Below are positions 38,601 through 48,560 of a stretch of DNA of 64,000 bases, piece after piece. The DNA is from Sisyra terminalis (lineage: Eukaryota > Arthropoda > Insecta > Neuroptera > Sisyridae). The notes under the pieces were generated by a model, which was given only the letters and a program-made list of their open reading frames with translations, was not told the origin of the DNA and searched no databases. Location of the stretch: positions 22,896,282 to 22,960,281 of the forward strand of contig OY292277.1 in assembly GCA_958496175.1 (NCBI GenBank), written 5' to 3'. How positions within the stretch are numbered: the first letter of the stretch is position 1; each line of letters starts with the position of its first letter. Made by a program: the position numbers and the translations under genes.

Positions 38601-40222
38601 TTACGAATAATATAAAATAAAAAAAAAGTAGCCTACGAGTGGTTGAGTGGTCAAGGTGGCCACTTCAAAACTAGTACGTGTTGAGTTCGAATCTCGTATC
38701 GAACAATTTTTTGATATTTCTCGATTTACAGATTTTTATTAACACTAGAGTCACTAGAGTAACTAAAGACTTTGACATTTATAAGGCAACTGTAACTAAC
38801 AATTGAAAAATAAGTTACAAAGCAAAAATGACTTTTTACTTAATATGATTAGATACACAAAACAGAAAATACTTTTTCTTACATCTTAAAAACAAAATAA
38901 TTTTATCTAAACTTTGGCTAGTTTTATTTTCAACTGAAGAAAAAAAAAGAGCTTTACGAATAATGTATAAACAATAATTTTAATAAACTAATAACTGATA
39001 ATAAGATCAGTATTCATTATAAAAGAATCTAATATTATAAGTGAGAAACAACAATTTCTCAGCATTTCCATCTCACGAATTCAGTTTCGGTTTCGGTTGT
39101 AGTTTCGGCTTGACGACAGCTGAAACTGTTTTTTTTTTTACGAAAACCAAAACCGAAAGTTCGTTTGGACCCTATATTAATGATTTTCGATTATTTTTTA
39201 GTCCTTTTTTTGGATTTATAAATAGTTAGTTGAAATTTTAAAGTTTATAGAATTTGTAAACCTTTATTTATTATTGTTTTATTTATTACTCAATCGATGT
39301 GATCCGCCACATGGATTTAAAAAAATATCAAATTTGAACCATTTGGGGAAAAAATTCACCATCCCTGGTTAAAAAAATACCAATTTAGATTAATCAATCG
39401 ATCATGGTGTAAGCCTTCTCTTGTTATTTGATATTACTATTTATTTTACGTATTTTTTTTCTTATTGTCTTATTATGATTAAATTATGCTATAAATTACA
39501 ATAAAATTCGATGAACTTTCCAAGTCACGACTGAAACGAACCCGATTCCACTATTTAATAACTAATATCTCTTATTATTTGAAAACTTTTTTGTATTTTT
39601 TTTAGATTCGTCTTCATTAATGTTAGAAATAATTCTTTAGCGAGTTTCGTCTTGCATTACCAAATAATTACAGCTAAAGCCTCAAAATAATTGTAGCAAT
39701 TATAAAATTGATTTAAAAAGAAACTTCATTCTATACTTCATTATAAACGTAGGTAATATGTTACTCTAACGTGCATTGAAAAGAAGTAAAAATAATTTTT
39801 GCAACCAACAAAAAATTTTATTACTTAAATAAAAAAGAAATAAAATTGATAAAAATAAAATAACCGCAAGTGTAACATATTGTGTATAATCGACTTATTG
39901 ATTGCTTTTTAAGCACGCAATAATCAATATTTGATTTCTATAGCGGCATTACATAATAAAATAATATGAAGATTATTATATTAACATATAGAGTTATGAA
40001 AATTAGTTATTTTTAAGAAAAAAAAAGATGAAATAATTACCGTGCATGAAAATCATTGATGTGTATTATAGTTAGCTGATATAAGTCCTTCTCTTGAGTT
40101 TTATCTGCTCTTTGAAGGATATACAATGTTACAATTACACATAAAATTATAGCAACAATTAAAGCGACGGTGATGGCTATAGGCCGAACATTTCTTTTGA
40201 AAACAATAACAATTTTCTCCAT
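23634..40222 (-). CDS. Gene B: 5'-nucleotidase/apyrase family protein (569 aa)
   Basis: Coding exons on the minus strand: 40041-40222, 34658-34880, 34405-34602, 27944-28166, 26683-26868, 26452-26606, 24198-24288, 23986-24144, 23634-23926. Their sum is 1710 nt with one frame. Residues 14-36 form a hydrophobic leader after KRNVR. Catalytic motifs are NDFH (56-59), GDN (106-108), GNHE (138-141), SHTG (238-241) and GGHSH (261-265). The substrate domain shows CKFDECEIGDLITDSM (370-385), LLNAGAIR (406-413), VIPF (429-432) and NYLADGGAGF (517-526). It keeps the Asn of the NGGGIR loop (408). It has Asp in place of the usual Asn in GN (379), Tyr518 for one stacking Phe, and Ala524 for the Asp of GGDGF. 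A Cys-x2-Cys pair sits at 495-498. It has the longest introns of the three genes (intron 1 about 5.2 kb, intron 3 about 6.2 kb), filled with transposons, yet other introns are only 53-76 bp. No GPI signal. Role as for gene A by family, substrate unknown. Confidence 0.88.
24329..24794. mobile_element. hAT-type MITE with exact 8-bp target duplication
   Basis: Flanked by GTCTAAGT at 24321-24328 and again at 24795-24802. The ends read CAGTATTCTCCAAACTAC and, from the right, TAATGGTTCCCAAAGTTG, worn forms of the CAGTGGTTCTCAAACT terminus common in hAT elements. Interior words (AACGTTGCAT, AATTCGCAAATAAATCG) recur near 33290 and 58620-58750. It ends only 40 bases from the acceptor of gene B exon 7, so it supplies most of the sequence upstream of that splice site. 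Confidence 0.85.
27166..27615. mobile_element. hAT-type MITE (CAGGGGTGGGCAAC)
   Basis: The left end CAGGGGTGGGCAAC and the right end, reverse-complemented, CAATGATGGGCAAC, with GGGCCA/GGCCC words just inside, are the classic ends of this hAT group. Flanks CCTTATAG and CAATATAG agree at 6 of 8 positions, as an old target duplication would. It lies in intron 4 of gene B. A lone end of the same type is at 44341-44355. Confidence 0.8.
27728..27873 (-). mobile_element. tRNA-derived SINE, copy 2
   Basis: On the minus strand it reads TGGCCGAGTGGCCAAGGTGA (A box) and then GGGTTCGATCCGTG (B box), followed by the shared body with CCCTAGGGTCGCTAAAG. It is in intron 4 of gene B, in the sense orientation of the gene. 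Confidence 0.8.
28336..30567 (-). mobile_element. DNA transposon with GAAACCGAAACC subterminal repeats, copy 1
   Basis: The left end TAGTGTTCGACCGAAC pairs with the right end read backwards, TAATGTCCTACCGGAA. Both subterminal regions carry repeated CCGAAACCGAAA words. The right part, reverse-complemented, matches the left part of 38322-39174 over more than 150 bases, including GGTCTTTACTTT and TTGAGCTAA. No transposase frame is open. A Helitron fragment (29700-30128) lies inside it. The element is within intron 3 of gene B. Confidence 0.65.
29700..30128 (-). mobile_element. Helitron-like 5' end fragment
   Basis: On the minus strand it starts A|TCTATACTAATATAG and continues CGTCTGTCTGTACATTT, TTTGTTTCAAGAAGCCC, a GTCTGTC array and then AAAGAACGGAACAACC and CCTTAAAAATAAT. 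It matches 35082-35510 base by base over about 400 bases in opposite orientation. Confidence 0.6.
32997..33715. mobile_element. Inverted-repeat element with GACAAAATATC ends
   Basis: The left end has AATCCGCCGACAAAATATCT, AACATCTCC and AAATATCCTCGACAA. The right end, read backwards, has GATCCCCCGACAAAATATCC followed by ATCCCGGACAAAATATCC. Each terminus therefore carries two or three copies of a CGACAAAATATC unit. No coding capacity. It lies in intron 3 of gene B. Confidence 0.6.
35082..35510 (+). mobile_element. Helitron-like 5' end fragment
   Basis: Begins A|TCTATACTAATATATAAAA and then CGTCGATCTGTACATTTT, GTTTCAAGAGACCC, GTCTGTCTG, AAAGAACGGAACAACC, ATGAAATTTAGTATTAAG and CCTTAAAAATAATGAGGG. 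The TC start after A and the TATA-rich head are typical of Helitron 5' ends. The 3' end was not found, so it is truncated. It is inverted relative to 29700-30128, and exons 2 and 3 of gene B lie between the two. Confidence 0.55.
38322..39174 (+). mobile_element. DNA transposon with GAAACCGAAACC subterminal repeats, copy 2
   Basis: Ends TAGTGTCTGAACGAA and, read backwards, TAGGGTCCAAACGAAC. GGCCGAAACCGAA and CGACCGAAACCGGAAC lie near the left, and CAGTTTCGGTTTCGGTTG and TGAAACTG near the right. Matches 28336-30567 at both ends in opposite orientation. The frame at 39041-39229 is only the translated right end. Confidence 0.65.
38628..38812 (+). mobile_element. tRNA-derived SINE, copy 3
   Basis: GGTTGAGTGGTCAAGGTGGC (A box), GAGTTCGAATCTCG (B box) and a body ending AATTGAAAAATAAG. 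It is more diverged than the other two copies. It is inserted inside the GAAACCGAAACC element in intron 1 of gene B. Confidence 0.75.
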
Positions 40223-40324
40223 GATGAGGATTTAAATAACATCAACTTTTACATAAAACGGTATATTCAAGAAATATTTATTCACTAGATCTACAAGTGC
40301 ACCAGGTGACTTCACTTCAGAACT

Positions 40325-40368
40325 CAAATCTTTCCAACAAAAAAAAAAAATAAAAAAATATATATACT
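40325..40368 (-). promoter_or_regulatory. Candidate core promoter of gene B
   Basis: On the minus strand AGTATATATATTTTTTTA lies about 140 bases upstream of the start codon at 40222, so transcription could start near 40335 with a leader of roughly 110 bases. AT-rich surroundings make chance TATA matches common. No initiator is obvious. Confidence 0.3.
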
Positions 40369-41651
40369 GTTGACTTTAAAATACAATGGTGACGTTATTA
40401 GACGTCATATATGTCGTGTATAATTTACATTTATGCTTTGATGATTCAATCAACTTACAATAAACTCATAAAGTATAATTCTAACTAATGTTATAAAAAA
40501 AAATCAAAAGGTATTAATTTCAAATATATTTGATAAGCATTAAATAGTTTGATTGTAAATGGAGGTTTTAGTGTAAGACTAAATAAGTATTACTGGTGAA
40601 GGTTTTTATAACTTGTTTTATTACTTTATGAGCGAAAAGTTGATATTGTTCAGTTTATCTACATCTACAAACATACGCCATATTATATGAATAATACAAA
40701 TAAAAATTTCTAAAATTAAAAAATTTCCTCTTTACTATGTTCCTCGAAATATAATTGTTATTACTTAGAATTACCACTTGTACTATATTTTTTTACAATA
40801 CCACTGTTTTTTTACACTGATTTGAAGTACGAAGCAAAATACTACTAAAAGCACTGATTTCAAAACTCAACGCAAAAATTACAAGTTTATTATTACGTTT
40901 AAATTTATAACACAAATTTAATTTAATTTTACGTTAATCAAGTTATTTTCAATACTTGTAGTATAGTAACATTGAAGGTGTTCGACGGTATTAACATAGT
41001 AGTACCTGGAGGACCGAGTTCAACTCGGTTTTTTTTGCTAAACAATGGACCAGAAGAATTGGAAAAACAAAACGTATTTTTTTCATCTACATAAGTCATA
41101 AATTCCTAATATTTTATATGCCATTCGCGGGGAGAGTCTAGTTTCCGTGGCGACAAAATATGACGACGGATTCTTATAAAATTGACCAATATAAATCGAA
41201 AATTAAGAATACCAAAAGTCTTGTTTTCGCTTCGTTTACGTGCAAAGGAAGATTTTCGGTCCAAAAATATCAATCTTATTTCTTATGGGACTAAAATGTC
41301 AACAAATATGTAAACAAAATAAGTCATGGTTTCAATGTCAAAATTGATAATCATTTGAACGAAAACAAGACTCAGTACAAGATTTCGTCTTTGCGTAGAA
41401 GATACTAACTTAATGAATATAATTTAAGAAAATAACCCTCACCATAAAATAAGATTTTGCTCCTATTGGTCAATTTCAATTAAAATTTTCAGGGTCCTTC
41501 TTAACATAATCCTCAATGAAACACCATGTATTAAGATATTCAAAATTGAAAAAATCGAAATCATAAACTGAAGATATATACTGAAATAAGATATCCTAAA
41601 ACTGTACAATTTGCAGAATGATGGTTTTTATAATTCCATTTTTATAAAAAA
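40369..41651. other. Spacer upstream of gene B, no recognised gene
   Basis: AT-rich and without recognised coding sequence. Around 41140-41170 a GGCGACAAAATATGACG word resembles the ends of the element at 32997-33715. Confidence 0.5.
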
Positions 41652-43824
41652 CTTGCTAAACCCGGCAGACGTTGTCCTGCCAGCCAATAGTTATAAATAG
41701 ATAAATTGAATTTAGGAAAAAAAAAAAGCTTGATAATTATTAGAACCACCTCCCTTATCAACCCACAGCATTCCTCGTTGTACTTATTATAACTCACCTT
41801 CAATATATATATTAATTAATTACGTTTTGAGAACCTTTACCTACAAAAATCACTTTACGATCATAACAATGAAGTATTGACAGTTAACGGCTATTGTATT
41901 GACCGTTGAAAAAGCCGTTTTTTTGCGATCGCAGGTATATTACTGATGCAAGAAAAGATAAAAACTATCATTTAATCGGATTATATATCGTGACAAAATT
42001 TGAGCTAAATGGATACAAAACTTTTTGAGTTTTTGAAATCTACACAAACCAACACCACAATTTTATATATGTAGATAAAAAATAGATTATTCATTGTTTA
42101 TTTAAATCAGAGATTGTCAGAGGTGACCAACCCGCGTGATACATCAGACCTTTATAAAATGGATGAACCAAAAGTAAAACTAGAATAAAATATTGGTACA
42201 ACTATTTAGATTAGACTTGTTTGTGACCTTTATACTTATTTTTGGTGAAACACGCTTAAGATGTACCTGAAAACAAAGTATTATCAAAATCAATAAATCT
42301 GTTATTGAATCATACGAAAGAATACAGCTGGCAGAAATTGACGTTCTAATTATTGACCTTTGATTCACAATGATCAATATTATGACCGAAACCGGCTTAA
42401 TTCCAAGCTGGTGTGAAATTGAAAACGATTCTCTACCTGCTATCAACGGATGGTATGAAACCAAAAGTGTCACTAATGGATCCGGAAAGAGATGTTAATG
42501 TATTTATAATTGACAACAAATAATAAATATCTCAAATTGGTTCCAAATTCCTGAACGACATATTTAAACTTACCATTCTCTCATTTTGGCCTTCAAGCTT
42601 GTACTATGGTATTTCATATCAACAGTTGAGCATATGCTTGAATTTTTCGTATATATACAATTTAATAAATTATTTTAAATGTTTTTACAAACAAATCAAA
42701 TTTCAAATTTCATTTCATGGTTTCATTAATTTTTTTTTGTGTTTGGTAATAATATTAAACACATTTGAAAATAAAGCGTTTTACCAATTGCCTGCGTTAC
42801 GATTGATATGCACTTGATTATGTTATATGCAAATATTTTTTTATCAAATATCAGAGGACCCGGTTAACTTCGTTCCACCTAAAATTGAATTGCGAAAATT
42901 AATTGATATCGGTACATAATTATATAACTACATTTTTAATTATTAAATTATTAATAATAACAATAATTATTAACAATTAAACTTATATACATTGCATTTT
43001 ATTTATTTAAATCTACACCCTTAAAAACATTAAGCATGTTAAAACTCATTTGCAAACGAAAAATCTTTAAATTCTCACCTATATATGAGGTTAAAGACAT
43101 ATACATAGATATTTCTAAACATATTTTTGTATTTGTCTATTTGTGTCCTTCAAAATTGAATTGTTTTTTTGGCTAATTCGATCCAAGGATCGCTATTAAT
43201 CAGGGACTGGAAGCTTACTGGAAATATTCCTGTTTTCTTTAGAACTTCCTTAAACATATTTGTTTTATGGGCGAAACGATATCATTTGTAAACTACTATT
43301 TAGTTTTTGAATATTGGCCAAGGAGTTTTTACAATAATTTCCTATCCCATAAACTAATGAGCGTAATGGATCTAGTGATGGGACCAATTGGGGCAATTTT
43401 ACTTTTTCACCAGCACAACATAACCCAGTAGATTGACAGCTGTATTTTAAAGCCTTACAATATTGGCAAATGATTGTCATTTCCCCAATTATTCCATATT
43501 ACAATAAATATTAAGTGAAATATGTAAATAATATATTAATTAAATAAATAAAAATGCCAAATTCAAACGTCGCTAAGCGTTTTTCAAAATAAATCACAGG
43601 CATCAATGATTACAAATAGTATATAGGAAAGTAATATAGGAAAGTAGGCGTAAAAATTTGCTGAAGATGTCGAGGGACAAATTAATCTTCTAGAGGTATA
43701 AAATGTACTTCTTAGCCGATTCCCATGCCTACCGAATATACATAGAAAATTTCATGAAGATTGGTCTAGCCGTTCTTGAGTTATAAATAGTGTAACTAAC
43801 ACGACTTTCTTTTATATATATAGA
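41652..43824 (-). mobile_element. Decayed Helitron with both ends
   Basis: Read on the minus strand it starts A|TCTATATATATAAAAG and passes through GTTAGTTACACTATTTAT and GACCAATCTTCATGAAATTT, usual just inside insect Helitron 5' ends. It finishes with the hairpin GGCAGGACAACGTCTGCC and then GGGTTTAGCAAG|T, a worn CTAG|T 3' terminus. The host bases A and T flank the ends, as Helitrons require. A helicase-like relic lies inside (43190-43500). At about 2.2 kb it is far shorter than an autonomous copy. Confidence 0.75.
43190..43500 (-). pseudogene. Helitron helicase-like domain remnant
   Basis: The minus-strand frame reads CQYCKALKYSC...GLCCAGEKVKLPQL...LRSLVYGIGN...LANIQKLNSSLQMISF. It matches the N-terminal part of Helitron replicase/helicase proteins (C-YC-A-K...GLCC-NGKVKLP...YNS-FQMTSFG). 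The frame closes soon after, so only a fragment remains. Confidence 0.75.
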
Positions 43825-45744
43825 TAATTATTATTTATTTTAGTTATTAAATTTGACTATGGATATAATACCTACTTTTAAAAAAATGCAATCTAAAAGT
43901 TGTAGTCCAAAATATTAAAATATCGTTTTGACAGTACAACTTGATAAAAGATTGTTTTTTATTTTAAAATTTGACAGATGCATAATTGAATAACAATTGA
44001 AACCAATTGTTATATATTAGTCTATATTCATACCAGTACAGATTATATTCATTATATACACACACCAACAGATGGCGAAATTTTTTTTTATTTTTTTTCT
44101 GTTTTTTGGTAAACTTCAATTCTTTTAATAAAAATAGATATTAAAATTTTATCAAGCAATGAAACTTGAATATAAATTTAAACAAGCATCTATTCAAAAA
44201 TGAATATAATTGCTTTCCAAATAGTGCTTCTAATACTCCCTCCTATTCATTCTCTCTTTAAATTTGTATTTGAATTTAATTATTTTTTCAAGTCGATTGC
44301 GTATAAATAGAAAAATTATTATCAATCATACCAGTATTAAGTTTGCCCACCCCTGCTCTAAAAAAACTTGTTCTAAACAAATATCACAACATAATGAAGG
44401 AGTTAATTTTTAACTTTACTTGCTAAAATCTAAGAAATAAAGAAAGCAAAAAAATCTTCAAATTCAAAGTGCCTAAATCGTGCTCTTATTGGCTCGGTAT
44501 TACAATGACGTCATAATAAGAAACTTCAAGATCCCATGGATGTTTTCCTATGCCTAATGTACTTACTTAAATACAAAGGGAATGGTTGTTTAAATCGTTG
44601 AAACACTATGTGAATGATTTAAACTATTTACAATCTGCACATGCTTTATTCCGTAGGAAAAAAGTTTATAGTAATTTTGTAGGGCATAAAAATTTTTTCA
44701 TGCCGAAAAATTGAAAAAAATATCAAAAATTGTGTATATAATTATTGTTTCTATGGAGATCGCTCAATAATCTATTCATATATGGTTTCAATAAGCGTAC
44801 TGTAATGCCAACTGTGACGTCACAGAAGATCCATAGGCGCGCCCATTGCTTTCGAACTCTAATTTGCTCATTAAAATTAAAACTTTCTTTTTCTGTCAAA
44901 ATACAAGTTTTTCATAACTCAAAATTGGTTTTTCCTCTTTCTCATAATGAGTCCTGTATTATTTATGCTATACTGTCATTCAAATTTTAAAATCGATTTT
45001 CATTGATAATACAGTAGATTTCCCGGAACTATCAATGTAATGTGTTTATAAATGCAAAGTAGAATAATTTAAAATTATTTTCCCAAATTAGTCAAGTACA
45101 CTATTGTTTAGATTTAATGAATTTCATAATTTAATATACACTCTAATGTTGTAAAATTAATTTAATGCTTATATTTATCTGCAGTAATTACAAAGAAATT
45201 ATTTCTTGTAGTTTTGCACAATTGCAAAACCAAGGTGTTTTCAATTAAATCGTAATATGTCTTTTTTAATAATTAATCTTGTTCAATTTGTCAAGCACAG
45301 TGAAGCAAGAAAATTTCCAGTTGTTCATTTTTCATTTTCAATCGAATCAGTTATTTCAAAAGATATTTGAAATGTGTTTTATGTATTTCTTCAATATAAT
45401 ATCTGGTCGAATTTCTTGTAGACATATACCCTATTTCCTAATTTTTGGATCAAAATTGAGTAAATGCGTGGCTAAATATTTTTTTTTTTTCGCCTGTGCA
45501 ATTTGGTCCTTTAAATTAATGGTATATTTGTTTCCTTAAATAAGGAGCTCAAAAATTAGATTATATTGATTAAGCGTGGGTTACGACAATAGTAATTATA
45601 TCTTAAATAACTTTTCCAAAATTGGTACAAAAACTTTTTGAGAAACCAAAATGTAATTTTTGAAATTAAATTTTTGTTTGCAAACTTTAAAGTTCATCAT
45701 AAAATTTCTCATAAAATATTTCATTGACTTAAAAAAAAATTGAC
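43825..45744. other. Spacer, mostly unrecognised; one hAT end
   Basis: Between the Helitron and the dead nucleotidase exon I see only a lone hAT terminus at 44341-44355, which reverse-complements to CAGGGGTGGGCAAAC. No other exon of the dead copy was found here, although a last exon would be expected on this side. Confidence 0.5.
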
Positions 45745-45898
45745 CATTTACTTGAAATAAAACGTTTATAAGACGTGGTTCATGCTTTGCTCCACGTGCA
45801 GCAAATTCCAATGCTTCCTGCAAACTACTTTTCTCTAAGTGTATAAAATCCCAAGTATCTATAAAAAAATGATAAAAATACATCTTCTGCAGTAATAT
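45745..45898 (-). pseudogene. Dead exon 8 of a fourth 5'-nucleotidase copy
   Basis: The minus-strand sequence aligns with exon 8 of gene C (53066-53221). First ITAEDVFLSFFYR is in one frame, then DTWDFIHLEKSS, LEFAARGAK and LFQVNG in another. It is 154 bases against 156, and the frame change falls at the point where two bases are missing. The two bases before it are AA where the acceptor AG should be, while the GT of the donor survives. No other exon of this copy was found nearby. It lies 3.8 kb downstream of gene C's last exon and is closest to gene C by eye (DTWD). Confidence 0.85.
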
Positions 45899-46475
45899 TT
45901 TGTAAAATAAAAATTAGATCATTGTTATTAAAAATGCAATTGTTGTCTCGTTGGGATATTCTTCAGTGCATTGCTGATACCTTCATTAAAAATATGGGTT
46001 CTTTTATACTACTTCCTTGAGACTTCGATGGTCACTGAAATTTGTTTTTTTTTACCATAAGTAACAAAAAAGTAAATAAAAGTAAAAATGCATTACTAAT
46101 GAGCTTTTTTGACCTTGGAATTTGAAAATGATTAATCAGTTTCACTCTTCTTAATACAGAGGGAATTCTCATCTTCATGTATTACATACACACATTATTT
46201 GCGCAGTTCTAGTTTATGTAGCTCATGCTTTTATTTTAGTTTGAAAAATCAGAAAGAAAAATTTAATTATAAGGGTAAATGAAAACTAGAATAACATTAT
46301 TTTTTCCTTTTTCAAATTACAAGTAATTAGCGAAGATTTAAGACTGCGTAAACCCAAATTTCGTAAATATGTGTAAGTGACGATTGCTGTGCTTTTGTTC
46401 AAGCCGTTTTAGTTACGATTATTGTAATAGAAATTATTGTACAAGAACCACACTTAAACCTTAGATATTTAGAAC

Positions 46476-46629
46476 AGAGCTGTCAGAAAAAAATAGTTTA
46501 GTTACTTTATAATATCTAAATTACTGTATCTAGTTCCTTTATTTTTTAACAAAAAATATATAGTATCTTTGATACTTTAAAAAAACTGTATCTTGTAGCT
46601 TAAAAATTTACCTTAGATATTTCTCGACT
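46476..46629. repeat. Dispersed AGTATC repeat, second locus
   Basis: Starts CAGAGCTGTCAGAAAA and has TATCTAAATTACTGTATC and AGTATCTTTGATACTTT, matching words of 17628-18694. It abuts the foldback at 46630. Confidence 0.4.
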
Positions 46630-47278
46630 TTCATTACTGCATTATTGAAATAGCAAAAATAGCCAAAATTTTAAATCTGTTGAGGTACAAACGAACTTTT
46701 TGCGAATTCTCCCGGGTGGTGATCTCTAGTTGATGGAATCGGTTGAATTTTCATTTGTACCTCAACCAGAAAGAAAATAGAGTTTTCCGGTTATTACTGG
46801 TTTTCCTTGGGAGATTTTTCAATTCCAAAAATTGTACAATCTAGCTACTGTGTCACTAAGGATTGTAACGATTTTTTTCCCTCTTTCTCTATTCTAACGG
46901 TAAGTATGAGGATTTTTGTGTGGGTAGTTAGACTCTAATTACTTCATTGCAGTTTTTACAAAGAAGTAATGAGTCTAATTACCCATACAAAATCCTCATA
47001 ATTACCGTTGGAAAAGAGAAAGAAGGAAAATTTTTTCATTACAATCCTTAGCGACACAGTAGCTAGATTGTACAATTTTTGGAATTGGAAAATCTCCCAA
47101 GGAAAACCAGTAATAACCGGAAAACTCTATTTTCTTTTCGGTTGAGGTACAAATGAAACTTCAACCGATTCCATCAACTAGAGACCAGCACCCGGAAGAA
47201 TCCGCAAAAAAATTTGTTTGTACCTCAACAGATTCAAAATTATGGCTATTTTTGCTGTTTCAACAATGAAGTAATGAG
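46630..47278. mobile_element. Long foldback element, arms about 310 bp
   Basis: The left half runs TTCATTACTGCATTATTG...TTGAGGTACAAACGAA...ACAATCTAGCTACTGTGTC...GGTAAGTATGAGGATTTT. The right half is its inverted copy (AAAATCCTCATAATTACCG...GACACAGTAGCTAGATTGT...TTTGTACCTCAACAG...CAATGAAGTAATGA). By eye the arms agree at roughly nine of ten positions, with only a short unpaired centre near 46955. It has no coding capacity. A MULE SWIM-finger relic begins about 100 bases beyond the right end, so it may belong to a MULE-type family. Confidence 0.85.
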
Positions 47279-47378
47279 AGTATACTTACAATGGTAGCCA
47301 AATATATTATTGAAGACTGGGAAACTTAAAGATTTTGAATAGAGTTTTTGTGGCACTTGGGCATTTAATAAAGATACT

Positions 47379-47560
47379 GATACTAGTAAATATAATTGTA
47401 CATGTCCATTATTTCAAAAAAAATATAAGTGCAAGCATACGTTAAGTCTTCTAATACGTTTGAAAAAAAATAAAGTCTCTGAGGAAGCTAAATGTATTCT
47501 TTTAGGACAAAAACGTAAATGTGGGTGCCGATCAAAAGCACAGAAAGCATTAATTATTCA
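47379..47560 (+). pseudogene. SWIM zinc-finger remnant of a MULE-type transposase
   Basis: One frame reads DTSKYNCTCPLFQKKYKCKH and then a Leu/Lys-rich helix and EEAKCILLGQKRKCGCRSKA. Cys-x-Cys-x9-Cys-x-His is a SWIM finger, and the following GQKRKxGxxSKA tail is common after it in MULE (Phantom-like) proteins. Stops crowd the sequence just upstream and no DDE region is seen. Confidence 0.6.
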
Positions 47561-48042
47561 ATTAATTTATTTATTTGACCCAAAGTGTTTGCTACTTGGC
47601 GTTTTTAATTCTATTTTGTAGATGTTTGTGCTGTCGTTTTATACTTAAATTATACGTATATTTGATCTATTTTGAAGTTAAATGTTTAAATTTGGCGTGC
47701 AAATCACCTATTTAAAAGAATAAATATTTGGCGTAAATTAACATATTTAAATGTGCACCTATATATATATCCCATTTTTAAAATGAAAAACCGATCGAAA
47801 TCATACGAAGGGCAAGCACAGACTAACTGAAGCCTAAAGTTATTACAGTAAACTCCCGATTATCTGGGTTAATGTTAGGGAGAGACGGCACGGATTATCA
47901 AAAAACACGGATAATTTGAACAACAATTATTTATTTCTAAAATACATAATATATTGAGGTCTTATTTAAGTAATATAATTTATCAAAGTAACCAAAAAAC
48001 AGATTTTAATAAAAGTTCAACAATATTTATTTTTGACTTATT

Positions 48043-48250
48043 GCCCAGATTCTTATTTCGATTGCCAAGCAATCTTCCTCAGTGGTGATCAAGTAGTTTT
48101 GGATCCCTCCGTAACTACCATGTAATGAGTCACACATTTATATATAGTGGCTCATCACAATGTGTGACTCATCACATAGCAATCCCATACTACTTGATGT
48201 TTACTGAGGAAGATAGCTTGACAATCAAAATACATATCTGGAAAAAACAT
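48043..48250. mobile_element. Foldback family D, copy 3
   Basis: Left arm TATTGCCCAGATTCTTATTT, GATTGCCAAGCAATCTTCCT and ATCAAGTAGT. The right arm is the inverted copy, with ACTACTTGAT, GAGGAAGATAGCTTGACAAT and AAAATACATATCTGG. The centre pairs through ATGAGTCACACA and TGTGTGACTCAT. Confidence 0.65.
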
Positions 48251-48488
48251 CAAAAATACATTTGCTTGAACTTTTATTCGAATTCCCAAGGTAGAGTTGT
48301 CTTAACATACCAATAATCTTAATTATTAAGAAAAATTATGATTCCATATCAAATATTTAAAAAATCATGCACGAATAATCCACAACCCGGATAACCCACA
48401 CACATTATTAAAAATTTCGGAGGTTCGAGTTGTTCTTCTAAATGTTCTGACTAGACAATCAACTGCATCCAATTATCCAACAACACTA

Positions 48489-48560
48489 TTCACGGTCCGA
48501 CTTTGAATCCGACTTCGAAAGTTGGACCACAAGTCGGACTGTAAGTCGTACCGTGAATGG
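48489..48560. repeat. Short palindromic repeat with ATTCACGGTCCGACTT ends
   Basis: ATTCACGGTCCGACTT at the left is answered by AAGTCGTACCGTGAATGG at the right, with AGTCGGA/TCCGACT words between. About 70 bases, non-coding. A repeat piece with AGTATCT words follows (48560-48715), and a hAT-like end, CAGTGTTTCTCAAAGTGGG, begins at 48723. Confidence 0.55.

Larger units (their letters stand above)
38237..39367. mobile_element. hAT-type element, outer shell of a nested insertion
   Basis: The left end CAGGAATGGCGAACAAG and the right end read backwards, CAGGGATGGTGAATTTTT, are inverted with hAT-like CCCCGCGG/CCGCCACATGG words inside. Almost all of its interior is the GAAACCGAAACC element at 38322-39174, which in turn contains a SINE. 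Flanks GTCTAAGA and GTTAAAAA only weakly resemble a target duplication. In intron 1 of gene B. Confidence 0.55.

Noticed and set aside
39041..39229. 62-codon frame with FGFGCSFG
   Set aside because: Translation of the GAAACCGAAACC transposon end. Not a gene.
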